A DNA stretch of 64,000 bases from Hyphococcus sp. (lineage in GTDB: Bacteria > Pseudomonadota > Alphaproteobacteria > Caulobacterales > Parvularculaceae). The stretch is from the NCBI GenBank assembly GCA_028289605.1, contig JANQON010000009.1, forward strand, positions 124,001 through 188,000, given 5' to 3'. Of the stretch, positions 19,097-27,275 are shown in pieces. The notes beneath the pieces were generated by a model. That model did no database searches. It had not been told where the DNA came from and saw only the letters and a program-made list of their open reading frames with translations. How positions within the stretch are numbered: the first letter of the stretch is position 1; each line of letters opens with the position of its first letter. Position numbers and translations under genes: made by a program.

Positions 19097-19435
19097 TTAG
19101 AGCGCTGCCGCGCCAGATTCGCCGGTGCGCACGCGCACGGCCTCTTCCAGATTGAGTACGAAAATTTTGCCGTCTCCGATTCGATCGGTCTTGGCCGCCG
19201 TTCGTATCGCGTCGACCGCCGCGGCGGCGCCGGCTTCTTCGATAGCGATTTCAAGTTTGAGTTTCGGCATGAAATCGACCTGGTACTCAGCACCCCGATA
19301 AACTTCCGAATGACCCTTTTGCCTGCCGAAACCTTTGACTTCGGTCACGGTCATTCCTTCCACCCCTACGCCCGTCAGCGCTTTTCTTACGTCTTCAAGC
19401 TTCTGCGGTTTGATCACTGCAATAATGTATTTCAC
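19097..19435 (-). CDS. glnK: nitrogen regulatory protein P-II
   Basis: 112 aa, exactly P-II length. The T-loop uridylylation tyrosine is present at Tyr51 (YRGAEYQVDFMPK), the B-loop and nucleotide region at TDRIGDGKIFVL, and the C-terminal signature at LNLEEAVRVRTGE. P-II senses ATP/ADP, 2-oxoglutarate and, through UMP addition, glutamine. Its direct linkage to amtB favours the glnK name over glnB, but the two cannot be separated by sequence inspection alone. It is the promoter-proximal gene of the nitrogen cluster. Confidence 0.95.
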   Translation of the reverse strand: MKYIIAVIKPQKLEDVRKALTGVGVEGMTVTEVKGFGRQKGHSEVYRGAEYQVDFMPKLKLEIAIEEAGAAAAVDAIRTAAKTDRIGDGKIFVLNLEEAVRVRTGESGAAAL

Positions 19436-19747
19436 GGTTCAGCCGCCTCTTTTTGCGCCCCTTTTGTCGATGGCGATTCGTGACAACCGTATTACAATGA
19501 TTTTTGCATTGCAATAATCTTTGCTGCGTAAGCAAATCCAAAAATCCCAAAAGTGGCATAATCCGCTATAAATTTAACAGATATATGCTTTTTGCACCGT
19601 AAATCGCATAAAAACGCGAAATTATGCGCATAGTGCCCTAATTGATCTTGTGCAACGCAGCAATTTACAGCAGCTTTTCCGTCTCAAAACCATAATTGCT
19701 CCGTATGCGATGGATCGCGAGGGGCTCCGGAATGATGGAGAAACAGC
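19436..19747. promoter_or_regulatory. divergent AT-rich control region between glnK and the TorF porin gene
   Basis: 312 bp without a gene, much more AT-rich than its surroundings. On the minus strand TTGGATTTGCTTACGCA (around 19525-19541) has the GG-N10-GC spacing of a sigma-54 promoter, but with a poor -24 half. A small dyad, GCATAAAAACGCGAAATTATGC, lies near 19607-19628. No convincing NtrC site was found. Confidence 0.4.
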
Positions 19748-20506
19748 ATGAAACGGACAGCACTGTTAGCGGTACTTTTGGCGGGGGTTTCGACCGCAGC
19801 GACGGCGGAAGGGATCGGCGTATCGACGACGCTGGCGTATGAATCGAAGTATATTTTTCGCGGCGTGCAATTCGCTGAAACAAGTATCCAGCCGGCGGTT
19901 GAGTTGTCTTACGGAAACTTCTACGGGGGAGCCTGGTTTAACCTTCCGATCGGCGACGACGATCTGGTCGTGACACCGGGCGGCGAAGAGCTGGACCTTT
20001 ATGTGGGTTACAGCGCGCCCCTTGGCGAAACGCTGTCCTTCGATGTGGGGCTCACCTATTACACCTTCCCGGATCTTGCGAGCGGGTTCTTCGATATCTT
20101 TGAGGAAGACGGCGACGGTCTCGGCGCCAATACGCTGGAAGTATTCGCAGGATTGTCCCTTGATGCGCCGCTTTCGCCTTCGCTATATGTTTATCGCGAC
20201 TTCATGTTTGACACCTTCACCATCGAAGGCGGCGTTTCGCATTCCATCCCGCTGGCGGAAAAAACGAGTTTCGATCTCGGCGGATCGATAGGCTACGTCA
20301 TCGATGACGACGACGGAGGCGACTATCTTTACGGCGCGGCGACCGCCGACTTCAGCTACGCCCTGACGGACGATGCGTCTATCGCAGCGGGCGTACGATA
20401 CGGCGGCTCCGACATCGCCGGCGGCGCCTTCATTGACGATTCCATTGCCGGAACGACGCAAAGCAGCGGTTTCTGGTACGGCCTCAGCCTGTCTGCAAGT
20501 TTTTAG
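19748..20506 (+). CDS. TorF-family putative outer-membrane porin
   Basis: 252 aa with a Sec signal peptide (LLAVLLAGVSTAATAEG) and a mature chain of alternating polar and aromatic segments ending in SLSASF, typical of a beta-barrel with a terminal Phe. The N-terminal STTLAYESKYIFRGVQFAET and the YGNFYGGAWFNLP segment match the TorF/TIGR02001 family as I know it; several such genes lie beside P-II and ammonium transporter genes, which agrees with its divergent position from glnK. Substrate unknown. GGAG precedes the ATG by about 10 nt. Could be involved in uptake of a nitrogenous solute, but that is only context. Confidence 0.8.
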   Translation: MKRTALLAVLLAGVSTAATAEGIGVSTTLAYESKYIFRGVQFAETSIQPAVELSYGNFYGGAWFNLPIGDDDLVVTPGGEELDLYVGYSAPLGETLSFDVGLTYYTFPDLASGFFDIFEEDGDGLGANTLEVFAGLSLDAPLSPSLYVYRDFMFDTFTIEGGVSHSIPLAEKTSFDLGGSIGYVIDDDDGGDYLYGAATADFSYALTDDASIAAGVRYGGSDIAGGAFIDDSIAGTTQSSGFWYGLSLSASF

Positions 20507-20526
20507 GATCGGGAGAGAAGAACGGA

Positions 20527-20549
20527 GGCGCCCGCCCCGCGCGGGCGCC
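20527..20549. terminator. strong GC hairpin between convergent genes
   Basis: GGCGCCCGC and GCGGGCGCC form a perfect 9-bp stem with a 5-nt loop in the 64-bp gap between the convergent TorF and Flp genes. There is no T-run, so it may act as a transcript-end stabiliser or a weak bidirectional terminator. Confidence 0.5.
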
Positions 20550-20570
20550 GGCCGCTTCCGGCGTGGAGCG

Positions 20571-20717
20571 TTAAGAAGACATGGCCGCAATGGAAAAGGC
20601 CACGCCGGCGATAATCAGGCCGATGATGAGCGCATATTCAAAAACCGACGCGCCGCTTCGACTCTGCAGAAAGCGACGAACGGTTGCACGCGCCCTTTTC
20701 CAGAAATCCGACAACAT
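20571..20717 (-). CDS. Flp/Fap-type IVb pilin, small
   Basis: 48 aa. The prepilin peptidase motif is textbook for Flp pilins: Gly22 then ASVFEY with Glu at +5 and Tyr at +6, followed by a hydrophobic helix ALIIGLIIAGVAFSIAAM. The leader is positively charged. The ATG at 20717 has GGGGGGAG just upstream, better than the more distal ATG. By family knowledge it would be processed by TadV/CpaA and assembled into adhesive pili or serve as a pseudopilin. No tad/cpa genes are in the window, so it is an orphan here. Confidence 0.85.
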   Translation of the reverse strand: MLSDFWKRARATVRRFLQSRSGASVFEYALIIGLIIAGVAFSIAAMSS

Positions 20718-20869
20718 GACTCCCCCCGCGACCGCGAATGCGCGCCCCGGCCCAAGCAACAATTGGTTGGTAGTGAGAGGTGGGTATCATATCGGCGCCA
20801 AAATTACAATATGGTAATGAACCAATATGTCGGGATTCTCAGCGCTTAGGCGGTGAAATCGGCGTGTTT

Positions 20870-22042
20870 CTAGTGAAGCGCGGCCGCCAGGCGCGCCATG
20901 TCTTTGCTTCGCGTCTGCATATCCTCGCGGGGCGCCGCGCAGCGCAGATCCTTCAGTTTTTCAAGCGAACGCAGCAGCACCGGTAATGGCGGTCCGCTGG
21001 CGGTCACCTGCTCCAGGCGCTGCTCCTCCAGCGTTTGGGAGGGACCGACGATGAACTTGGCGACAAGGTTATGGTGATGCCGGGCGGCGGTTTCGCCGAA
21101 CAATCTGCACGTTTCCAGAAATGCGCGGGCGTTTTCCTGAAACCAGTCTCGATCGCTATGGGCGTCAACGCATGAGAGAAACTCATCCAAAAGGCTGCGC
21201 CGGCGCATGGCGTCGCGCAAGTTGGCCTGGTCCTGCGGCGTCATGAACAGCATCTTGTCGACGAGCAGTTGCGAGTAATACGGATCATTCGCGCGGCAAA
21301 GCCCCAACAACAAATCAAGCTCGTTGATCTCCGAAAAGTCGCCCGCATTGGCGCCCCGATATTCATGACGGCCGACCCTGTAGGGTTTGTAGTAAGGACG
21401 TACACTGAAGAAAAAGCGTTCCGTATCCAGTTTGGCGTAGAGGTCGTCATTGTATTTCAGCACATCGCGCAGGGCGTCGGCTGCATTGACCAACAAAGAC
21501 TTCGTGACTTTGTGGGACACTCCCAGCGAGAGGGCTCGGCGTATCGACTCCGCAGCGCGCTTGAACGCGAAGATGCCGAGCGTGTTGTAGTCGAGAAAAA
21601 GATGCTCGTCGGCGAGCGAGGTAAAGCTCTTCGCAACGCCGTCGACGGCCTTGTTGAACATGTTGAGATGACTGGTGGCGAATCGCGGCGCAACGCCCAG
21701 CGACGCCGCGATGTGCATCCCCAGCGCCGAGGCTTCGGTATGCGGCGATCGTTCTTCCCGCGCCGGATTGGTCAGTTCATGCCGGCGCAGGCTCGCCATA
21801 TACAGCCCGAGATTGCCGAGCAGCTCATACGCGCGGTCAAACCCTTCATCGGTGTTGCCCTCTTCAACCAGCGGGATCACCAGAGCGCGCCCTTCTTCGA
21901 GAATTTTCCGCTTCGTTTCGCCGCCTGTCTTTTCGACAGCAGCGCGATCTGCTTGAGCGAAGTACAATTCTTCAAGCTCGGTGTTCATGGCCACGAACGG
22001 ACCGCGGATCCAGTCGTCGAATGCCTTTACGAAAGCGCTCAT
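20870..22042 (-). CDS. PrnB/DUF1864-like protein of the heme-dependent dioxygenase superfamily
   Basis: 390 aa, mostly helical. The stretch SVRPYYKPYRVGRHEYRGAN around residues 216-235, followed by GDFSEINELDLLLG, resembles the PrnB segment RPFYEPIRVGGQSY, and a downstream histidine cluster (ETAARHHHNLVAKFI, about residue 330) is where PrnB has its axial heme ligand. PrnB rearranges 7-chlorotryptophan in pyrrolnitrin synthesis; it belongs to the indoleamine/tryptophan dioxygenase fold. Nothing around suggests pyrrolnitrin genes, so this is probably a tryptophan- or indole-acting paralogue of unknown role. It is divergent from kbl. Assignment is from motif memory, moderate confidence. Confidence 0.65.
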   Translation of the reverse strand: MSAFVKAFDDWIRGPFVAMNTELEELYFAQADRAAVEKTGGETKRKILEEGRALVIPLVEEGNTDEGFDRAYELLGNLGLYMASLRRHELTNPAREERSPHTEASALGMHIAASLGVAPRFATSHLNMFNKAVDGVAKSFTSLADEHLFLDYNTLGIFAFKRAAESIRRALSLGVSHKVTKSLLVNAADALRDVLKYNDDLYAKLDTERFFFSVRPYYKPYRVGRHEYRGANAGDFSEINELDLLLGLCRANDPYYSQLLVDKMLFMTPQDQANLRDAMRRRSLLDEFLSCVDAHSDRDWFQENARAFLETCRLFGETAARHHHNLVAKFIVGPSQTLEEQRLEQVTASGPPLPVLLRSLEKLKDLRCAAPREDMQTRSKDMARLAAALH

Positions 22043-22153
22043 GGGCGCGCCGACGCCTCATCATTAGGGGCTCATTGACATCACGCTCGCAGCGCCGTCA
22101 AAGAACGCGTGGGACCGGCTATTCTGGTAGCGGCAAGACAACGAGAGGCCAAG

Positions 22154-23356
22154 ATGCGTGAGGAATTTTATCGCCGAATTGACGAGACTCTGACCGAATT
22201 ACGCGACCAGGGCCTTGAGAAAATCGAGCGCGAGATCACCTCGCCGCAGGGGCCGGAAGTCGCCGTTCAGCGCAATGGCGAATCTGTGCAGGTCCTCAAT
22301 TTTTGCGCCAACAACTATCTCGGTCTCGCCGATCATCCCGATATTGTCGCCGCCGCCAAAAAGACGATGGATCAGTATGGATTCGGCATGGCGTCGGTGC
22401 GCTTCATTTGCGGCACGACCGATCTGCACCGCCAGGTTGAACGAGAAATCGCCGACTTTTTGGGCTACGAAGACTCTATTCTGTTCGCCGCCTGTTTCGA
22501 CGCCAATGGGGGCGTCTTTGAACCCCTGCTCGGCCCGGAAGACGCGATCATCTCCGATGCGCTCAATCACGCATCGATTATCGACGGCGTGCGCCTGTGC
22601 AAGGCCAAGCGCTATCGTTTCGCCAATTCCGATATGGACGACTTGCGCGCACAGCTGCAGGAAGCCGGCGACGCCGGCGCCCGCACCAAGCTTATCGTCA
22701 CCGACGGCGTGTTTTCCATGGACGGATATATCGCGAAACTAGACGAAATCTGTTCGCTTGCGGATGAGTTCGACGCGCTGGTTATGGTCGACGATTGCCA
22801 CGCCACGGGGTTCATGGGCCCGGGCGGCAAAGGCGCGCCGGCCCATTGCGGCGTCGCCGACCGCGTCGATATTCTGACCGGCACCCTGGGCAAAGCCCTT
22901 GGCGGCGGCATGGGCGGGTATATCTGCGCATCGGCGAAAGTCGTGCACCTGTTGCGCAACCGGGCGCGGCCTTACCTCTTTTCGAATGCGCTGACGCCGG
23001 CGCTCCTGGGCGCAACGTTGAAAACCCTTGAACTGATCCGCGACGGCGACGCTCTTCGCGCGCAACTCTTCCGCAACGCCGACCGCTTCCGCGCGCAAAT
23101 GACGGAGGCGGGTTTTGATCTTCTCCCCGGCGAGCACCCGATTATCCCGGTCATGATTCCAGACGCCAAGCAGGCGGGGGCGATGGCCGCGGCGTTGCTG
23201 GACGAAGGCGTTTACGTCACCGCCTTTTCTTATCCGGTCGTGCCGAAAGGCAAGGCGCGCATCCGAACGCAAATGTGCGCAGCGCATTCGGATGCGCAAG
23301 TGGACCGGGCTGTCGCGGCGTTTGCGGCGGCCGGCGCTGCGACTGGCGTGCTCTAA
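22154..23356 (+). CDS. kbl: glycine C-acetyltransferase (2-amino-3-ketobutyrate CoA ligase)
   Basis: 400 aa alpha-oxoamine synthase. Splits 2-amino-3-oxobutyrate with CoA to glycine and acetyl-CoA, the second step of threonine breakdown after Tdh. Signatures: [64 protein letters not shown] and the PLP lysine in [18 protein letters not shown] use ATG 22154 (GAGAGGCC upstream) rather than an upstream in-frame ATG. The partner tdh is 1.5 kb downstream on the same strand, with two minus-strand genes between. Confidence 0.96.
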   Translation: MREEFYRRIDETLTELRDQGLEKIEREITSPQGPEVAVQRNGESVQVLNFCANNYLGLADHPDIVAAAKKTMDQYGFGMASVRFICGTTDLHRQVEREIADFLGYEDSILFAACFDANGGVFEPLLGPEDAIISDALNHASIIDGVRLCKAKRYRFANSDMDDLRAQLQEAGDAGARTKLIVTDGVFSMDGYIAKLDEICSLADEFDALVMVDDCHATGFMGPGGKGAPAHCGVADRVDILTGTLGKALGGGMGGYICASAKVVHLLRNRARPYLFSNALTPALLGATLKTLELIRDGDALRAQLFRNADRFRAQMTEAGFDLLPGEHPIIPVMIPDAKQAGAMAAALLDEGVYVTAFSYPVVPKGKARIRTQMCAAHSDAQVDRAVAAFAAAGAATGVL

Positions 23357-23397
23357 ACCGGACGCGGCGAACGACCGCACCGGCATCGCCCGCTGGC

Positions 23398-23718
23398 TCA
23401 GCGACGCGCATACCGCGCGTGAACGCGACTCAGGCGCGGATCGTCAATGTCGGCGACAAGGTTTTCGACGACCTCGTCGATGCAGCGTTCCCGTTCCGCG
23501 CGATATGTCACAAGCCGGCTGCCGCCATACTGATCGTAACAGACGTCTTCGGCGATCTCATTGATCTCGGCGTAGATGTGCTCCGCGCCGCCGGCGGATG
23601 CGAGGTCTGCTCTCGCATACCGGTATTCACGATCCGCGGCGACAGCGACGTCCATCGACATCAGCGTCACCAGAGCGCCGGCGGCCAGAAGCGCTGACAA
23701 GGTGGTTGCTTCTCTCAT
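23398..23718 (-). CDS. UrcA-family small exported protein
   Basis: 106 aa. A signal peptide (LLAAGALVTLMSMDVAVAAD) precedes a mature chain beginning with the family-like YRYARADLASAGGAEHIYAE and two cysteines (EDVCYDQYGG and ERCIDEVVENL), probably disulfide-bonded in the periplasm. AAGGAG sits upstream of the ATG. UrcA proteins are common in Caulobacterales and Sphingomonadales and have no established function. It interrupts the kbl-tdh neighbourhood. Confidence 0.7.
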   Translation of the reverse strand: MREATTLSALLAAGALVTLMSMDVAVAADREYRYARADLASAGGAEHIYAEINEIAEDVCYDQYGGSRLVTYRAERERCIDEVVENLVADIDDPRLSRVHARYARR

Positions 23719-23839
23719 CGGGTTTCTCCTTTTCGCTGCTTTTCTTCGAAAGCGTGCGAAAGGAATGTGCCCCGACTTTCTCTCCGGCGGAATCGCGAAA
23801 TCGACGACGACGCCATGAGAAATAGTTATGACGAAAGGC

Positions 23840-24742
23840 CTATGCGGGCTGCTCCAATGCGTCGACTTCCTTGCGCAACCAGTCTAGCACGCGCCGAATA
23901 TGCGGCTGCCGCTCCGCGCCGGGTACATGGGCCGTATAATAGGTCGCGTTCCACTCCGCCATGACGGGAGAGAAAAGCGTCATCTCTCCATTGGCGAGAT
24001 GCTGGCGAACCAGAATTTCGGGAAGCAAGGCAACGCCCTCATCAACGCGAACCGCTTCGATGGCGACGACAAAGTCTTCCATGATGAACGAGCCGCGCGC
24101 ATCCGCGAGCTCGACGCCCGCCGCCTTCGACCAGACGTCCCACTCGTTGTTGGAAAAGACCTGGATACGCCGCACGCCGCCAAGAAGCGCCGCAGTGTCC
24201 TTCCCCTTAAACTGCGCCATCACGCGCGGCGACGCCACCGGCGCCAGCAACGCTTTGGTCAATGGCGTTTCAATGACGTCGCTTCGCCCGCCGGGGCCGT
24301 AGCGCACACTGAAGTCCACCTCCTCGCGGCTGAGGTCGACCAGCCTGTCAGATGTCAGAATTTCAAGGCGCAGATCGGGGTGCTGCTTTTCAAATGCGCT
24401 AAGTCGCGGCGCCAGAAACTGCGAGGCGAACGAGGCCAGGGTCGAAATCCGGCAGACATTGGATCTTGGCGGGCGCCGGTGATACCGCGCAAAGGCGCTA
24501 TCGAGACTTGCGAAAGCAGGGGCGACGGCGTCGCGCACAGCCAGCCCCTCCTGCGTCAGGGACAGCCCGCCCGGGCGCCGCTCAAACAGTTTCGCCCCGA
24601 TATAGTCTTCGAGCTGAATCACCTGTTTGCTGATCGCGCCCTGGGTCACCCCCAGCTCTTCCGCGGCGCGGGAAAAGTTGAGGCGGCGCGCCGCCGCTTC
24701 AAAGGCGCGGATGGCGTTCAGGGGCGGCAACGGCGGAGGCAT
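23840..24742 (-). CDS. LysR-family transcriptional regulator, GcvA-like
   Basis: 300 aa. The N-terminal winged helix-turn-helix is clear (AIRAFEAAARRLNFSRAAEE, GVTQGAISKQVIQLED), followed by a PBP2-type effector domain (about 93-295) with RISTLASFASQFLAPRL and VDFSVRYGPGG, features of the GcvA subgroup that usually controls glycine or related amino-acid genes. It is divergent from tdh with about 100 bp between, so the natural prediction is control of threonine catabolism. Effector unknown. Confidence 0.9.
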   Translation of the reverse strand: MPPPLPPLNAIRAFEAAARRLNFSRAAEELGVTQGAISKQVIQLEDYIGAKLFERRPGGLSLTQEGLAVRDAVAPAFASLDSAFARYHRRPPRSNVCRISTLASFASQFLAPRLSAFEKQHPDLRLEILTSDRLVDLSREEVDFSVRYGPGGRSDVIETPLTKALLAPVASPRVMAQFKGKDTAALLGGVRRIQVFSNNEWDVWSKAAGVELADARGSFIMEDFVVAIEAVRVDEGVALLPEILVRQHLANGEMTLFSPVMAEWNATYYTAHVPGAERQPHIRRVLDWLRKEVDALEQPA

Positions 24743-24845
24743 TGGGCCTTATAGCACGGATTTCCCATCACTTTCCGGAGAATTTCTATAGACCCCGTTA
24801 TCGCGTGCGAATATGCCTAAGTCGTCGCCGATTGAGGGATGAACC

Positions 24846-25880
24846 ATGAAGGCTCTGATGAAAGCAAAGCCCGAAGAGGGCATCTGGCTCGCCGACACGG
24901 CGCAGCCGTCGATTGGTCCGAACGACGTCCTCATCAAGGTTAAGCGCTCGGCGATCTGCGGGACCGATGTCCACATCTACAATTGGGACGAGTGGGCGCA
25001 AAAAACCATTCCCGTACCGATGACCGTAGGGCACGAATTCGCCGGCGAAGTCGTTGAGATCGGCGACGAGGTTCACCCCGAACACGCCACCTTCAAAATC
25101 GGCGACCGGGTCTCCGCCGAAGGCCATGTGACCTGCGGTCATTGTCGCAACTGCCGCGGGGGCAAGCGCCACCTCTGCCGCAACACAATGGGCGTCGGCG
25201 TCAACAGGCCCGGATCATTCGCAGAATACGTGGCGGTGCCGGCTTTCAATGTGTATCGCCTGCCCGATGACGTTTCCGACGATATGGGCGCGATTTTCGA
25301 TCCCTTCGGCAACGCAGCCCACACCGCCCTCGCCTTCGACCTGGTCGGCGAGGACGTTTTGATCACCGGCGCCGGGCCGATCGGGGTCATGGCCGCAGCG
25401 ATCGCCCGCTTCGTGGGCGCGCGCCATGTGGTCGTGACCGACGTCAACGAATACCGGCTCAATCTCGCCGCCAAGATGGGCGCGAGCCGCGTCGTCAATG
25501 TTGCGAACGAATCCCTGCAGGATGTGATGAGTGAGCTCAAAATGACGGAAGGATTTGATGTCGGCCTTGAAATGTCGGGCGTCCCGTCCGCGTTTCAGTC
25601 GATGTTGGAGACGATGAATCACGGCGGCAAGATCGCCATGCTCGGCATCATGCCCAACGGCGCCGGCATTGATTGGGACAAAGTCATCTTCAAGGGTCTT
25701 GAGATTAAGGGAATCTACGGCCGCCGCATGTTTGAGACCTGGTACAAAATGGGCGCGATGCTGCAGGCCGGACTGGATCTGTCGCCGATCCTAACCCATC
25801 GCTTCGGCATTGACGATTTTCAGCAAGGTTTCGACATCATGCGATCGGGTCAGTCGGGCAAAGTCATCTTGGAATGGTGA
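24846..25880 (+). CDS. tdh: L-threonine 3-dehydrogenase
   Basis: 344 aa zinc alcohol-dehydrogenase family enzyme oxidising threonine to 2-amino-3-oxobutyrate with NAD. The catalytic zinc cysteine is in [16 protein letters not shown], with the His-Glu pair in [14 protein letters not shown]; structural zinc cysteines are in [15 protein letters not shown]; the nucleotide motif is [20 protein letters not shown]. The late segment [15 protein letters not shown] is characteristic of Tdh. Together with kbl it completes threonine to glycine plus acetyl-CoA. Divergent from the LysR gene; the next gene follows 22 nt downstream. Confidence 0.97.
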   Translation: MKALMKAKPEEGIWLADTAQPSIGPNDVLIKVKRSAICGTDVHIYNWDEWAQKTIPVPMTVGHEFAGEVVEIGDEVHPEHATFKIGDRVSAEGHVTCGHCRNCRGGKRHLCRNTMGVGVNRPGSFAEYVAVPAFNVYRLPDDVSDDMGAIFDPFGNAAHTALAFDLVGEDVLITGAGPIGVMAAAIARFVGARHVVVTDVNEYRLNLAAKMGASRVVNVANESLQDVMSELKMTEGFDVGLEMSGVPSAFQSMLETMNHGGKIAMLGIMPNGAGIDWDKVIFKGLEIKGIYGRRMFETWYKMGAMLQAGLDLSPILTHRFGIDDFQQGFDIMRSGQSGKVILEW

Positions 25881-25902
25881 GGTCCTTTCAATATCGCGGA
25901 CG

Positions 25903-27087
25903 ATGAACGCAATTTCTAAATTTCTAGCGGGAGCGGCCGCAACGGTTGCGCTTGGCGTTCTCGGCATTCACGCCTCCGTTCTCCCGGGATCGCGGGACTC
26001 CGCCGTCGCGAAAGTCAAACAGCGCGTTGACCGCGTGGTTGACGGTCAGGACGCCGAATGGGCGAACTATGAGGTAGACGGACAAAAAATCTCCCTCACC
26101 GGCGAAACCGACGACGCTGATGCGGTTCGGATCGTACGGGACAGTCTCGGCGGCGGTCTGTTGACCGGACCCGTCACAATTGTCGACGTGTCGAAGGTTT
26201 CCGTGCTGTCTCCGCCGCCTGTCCTCGATCCGCATATCTGGACCGCCCGAAGGCGGAACGGGGTGCTTACGTTGAATGGCGCGACACCCAGTCAGCAGGC
26301 GCGGGACGCCGTCTACCAACTTGCGGCCATGCGGTTTGCCGACACGGAAATATCCGGATCGCTCGACATCTGGCGGAGTGAAATCGACGAAGATACATGG
26401 CTCTCCGGCGCCTCGATCGCATTGCAGGCGCTCGCCCGCCTGGAGAACGGATCCGTTGAAATCAGAAACGAGCGCATTTCCGCGTCAGGGGACGTGATCG
26501 ACGCGGCCCAGGAAAGCGCCATTGGAACGTTGCTCGCCTCATCGCCCGCCCCGTTTGTCGTCGCCGCCGATATTACCATCGCCCCGCCGGCGCTGACCGC
26601 TCGCGCAACAATCGACCCCGCAGCGTCCGAAGCGCTGGACAATGCAGGTGCCGCCCCCTTGTCGACAGAACCGGCATCGGCCGAAGTAGCAGATCCGCCG
26701 GCGGCGCGCGTGAACGATTGTCTGGAGGTATTGTCCGCCGTCGCCGCCGAGCAGCGCATCGGCTTCGGTTTCGGAGAAACCGACCCGGATGCGGCGTCGC
26801 GCACGCACCTTGCGGCGATCGCGGCGCGGCTCGTTGAGTGCCCGTCTCTGTCGGTTACAATCGTCGGGCACACCGATTCCCGCGGCGCCGCGCGTCGCAA
26901 TGAAGCGTTGAGTCTCTACCGCGCCGACGCGGTCGCCGCCTATTTGCGATCACTCGGCGTCGGCGAGGATCGCCTCGCCACAAGCGGCGCCGGCGAGAGC
27001 GCGCCGGTCGCGACCAATGCGACCATCGCCGGCCGCGCCCAAAACCGGCGCATTGAGTTCCAGTTTGACGACAACCAACCCGATTAG
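25903..27087 (+). CDS. OmpA-family protein with N-terminal BON-like domains
   Basis: 394 aa. An N-terminal hydrophobic export or anchor segment (KFLAGAAATVALGVLGIHAS) is followed by two BON-like stretches (about 35-105, YEVDGQKISLTGETDDADAV, and 107-185, ARRRNGVLTLNGATPSQQ), an Ala/Pro-rich linker, and a C-terminal OmpA-like peptidoglycan-binding domain (about 285-390) with VTIVGHTDSRGAARRNEALS, RADAVAAYLRSLGV and RAQNRRIEFQF. This architecture fits an ArfA/OmpA envelope-tethering protein. The ATG at 25903 is preferred over an upstream frame that would overlap tdh. Probably co-transcribed with tdh, the next small gene and purB. Confidence 0.85.
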   Translation: MNAISKFLAGAAATVALGVLGIHASVLPGSRDSAVAKVKQRVDRVVDGQDAEWANYEVDGQKISLTGETDDADAVRIVRDSLGGGLLTGPVTIVDVSKVSVLSPPPVLDPHIWTARRRNGVLTLNGATPSQQARDAVYQLAAMRFADTEISGSLDIWRSEIDEDTWLSGASIALQALARLENGSVEIRNERISASGDVIDAAQESAIGTLLASSPAPFVVAADITIAPPALTARATIDPAASEALDNAGAAPLSTEPASAEVADPPAARVNDCLEVLSAVAAEQRIGFGFGETDPDAASRTHLAAIAARLVECPSLSVTIVGHTDSRGAARRNEALSLYRADAVAAYLRSLGVGEDRLATSGAGESAPVATNATIAGRAQNRRIEFQFDDNQPD

Positions 27088-27099
27088 CGAGAAATTCAG

Positions 27100-27264
27100 A
27101 TGCTTTGGCTTGCAATTCACATGTGGTTTCTGCTTCTTGCCGCTTTCGCCATCGGCCTCGCCACCGGCTGGTGGATGCGACGCGACGCCCCCGCAGCGCC
27201 GGCGCGCCCGGAAACCTCCCTCGGCACGCTCGACATGGACGCGCCGAAAAACGCTGACAGCTGA
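27100..27264 (+). CDS. small single-span membrane protein
   Basis: 54 aa, not recognised. Starts MLWLAIHMWFLLLAAFAIGL, a single hydrophobic helix, then ATGWWMRRD with positive residues that would stay cytoplasmic, and a Pro/Ala-rich tail ending DAPKNADS. It fits exactly into the 188-bp gap between the OmpA-like gene (12 nt) and purB (11 nt), which supports it being real. Ribosome site is modest (GCGAGAAATTCAG). Confidence 0.6.
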   Translation: MLWLAIHMWFLLLAAFAIGLATGWWMRRDAPAAPARPETSLGTLDMDAPKNADS

Positions 27265-27275
27265 AAGACGCTCAC

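Noticed and set aside
19525-19541. Sigma-54 promoter for glnK
   Set aside because: The GG-N10-GC spacing is present but the TGGCAC half is poor and no NtrC dyad was found, so it is kept only as a note in the gap feature.
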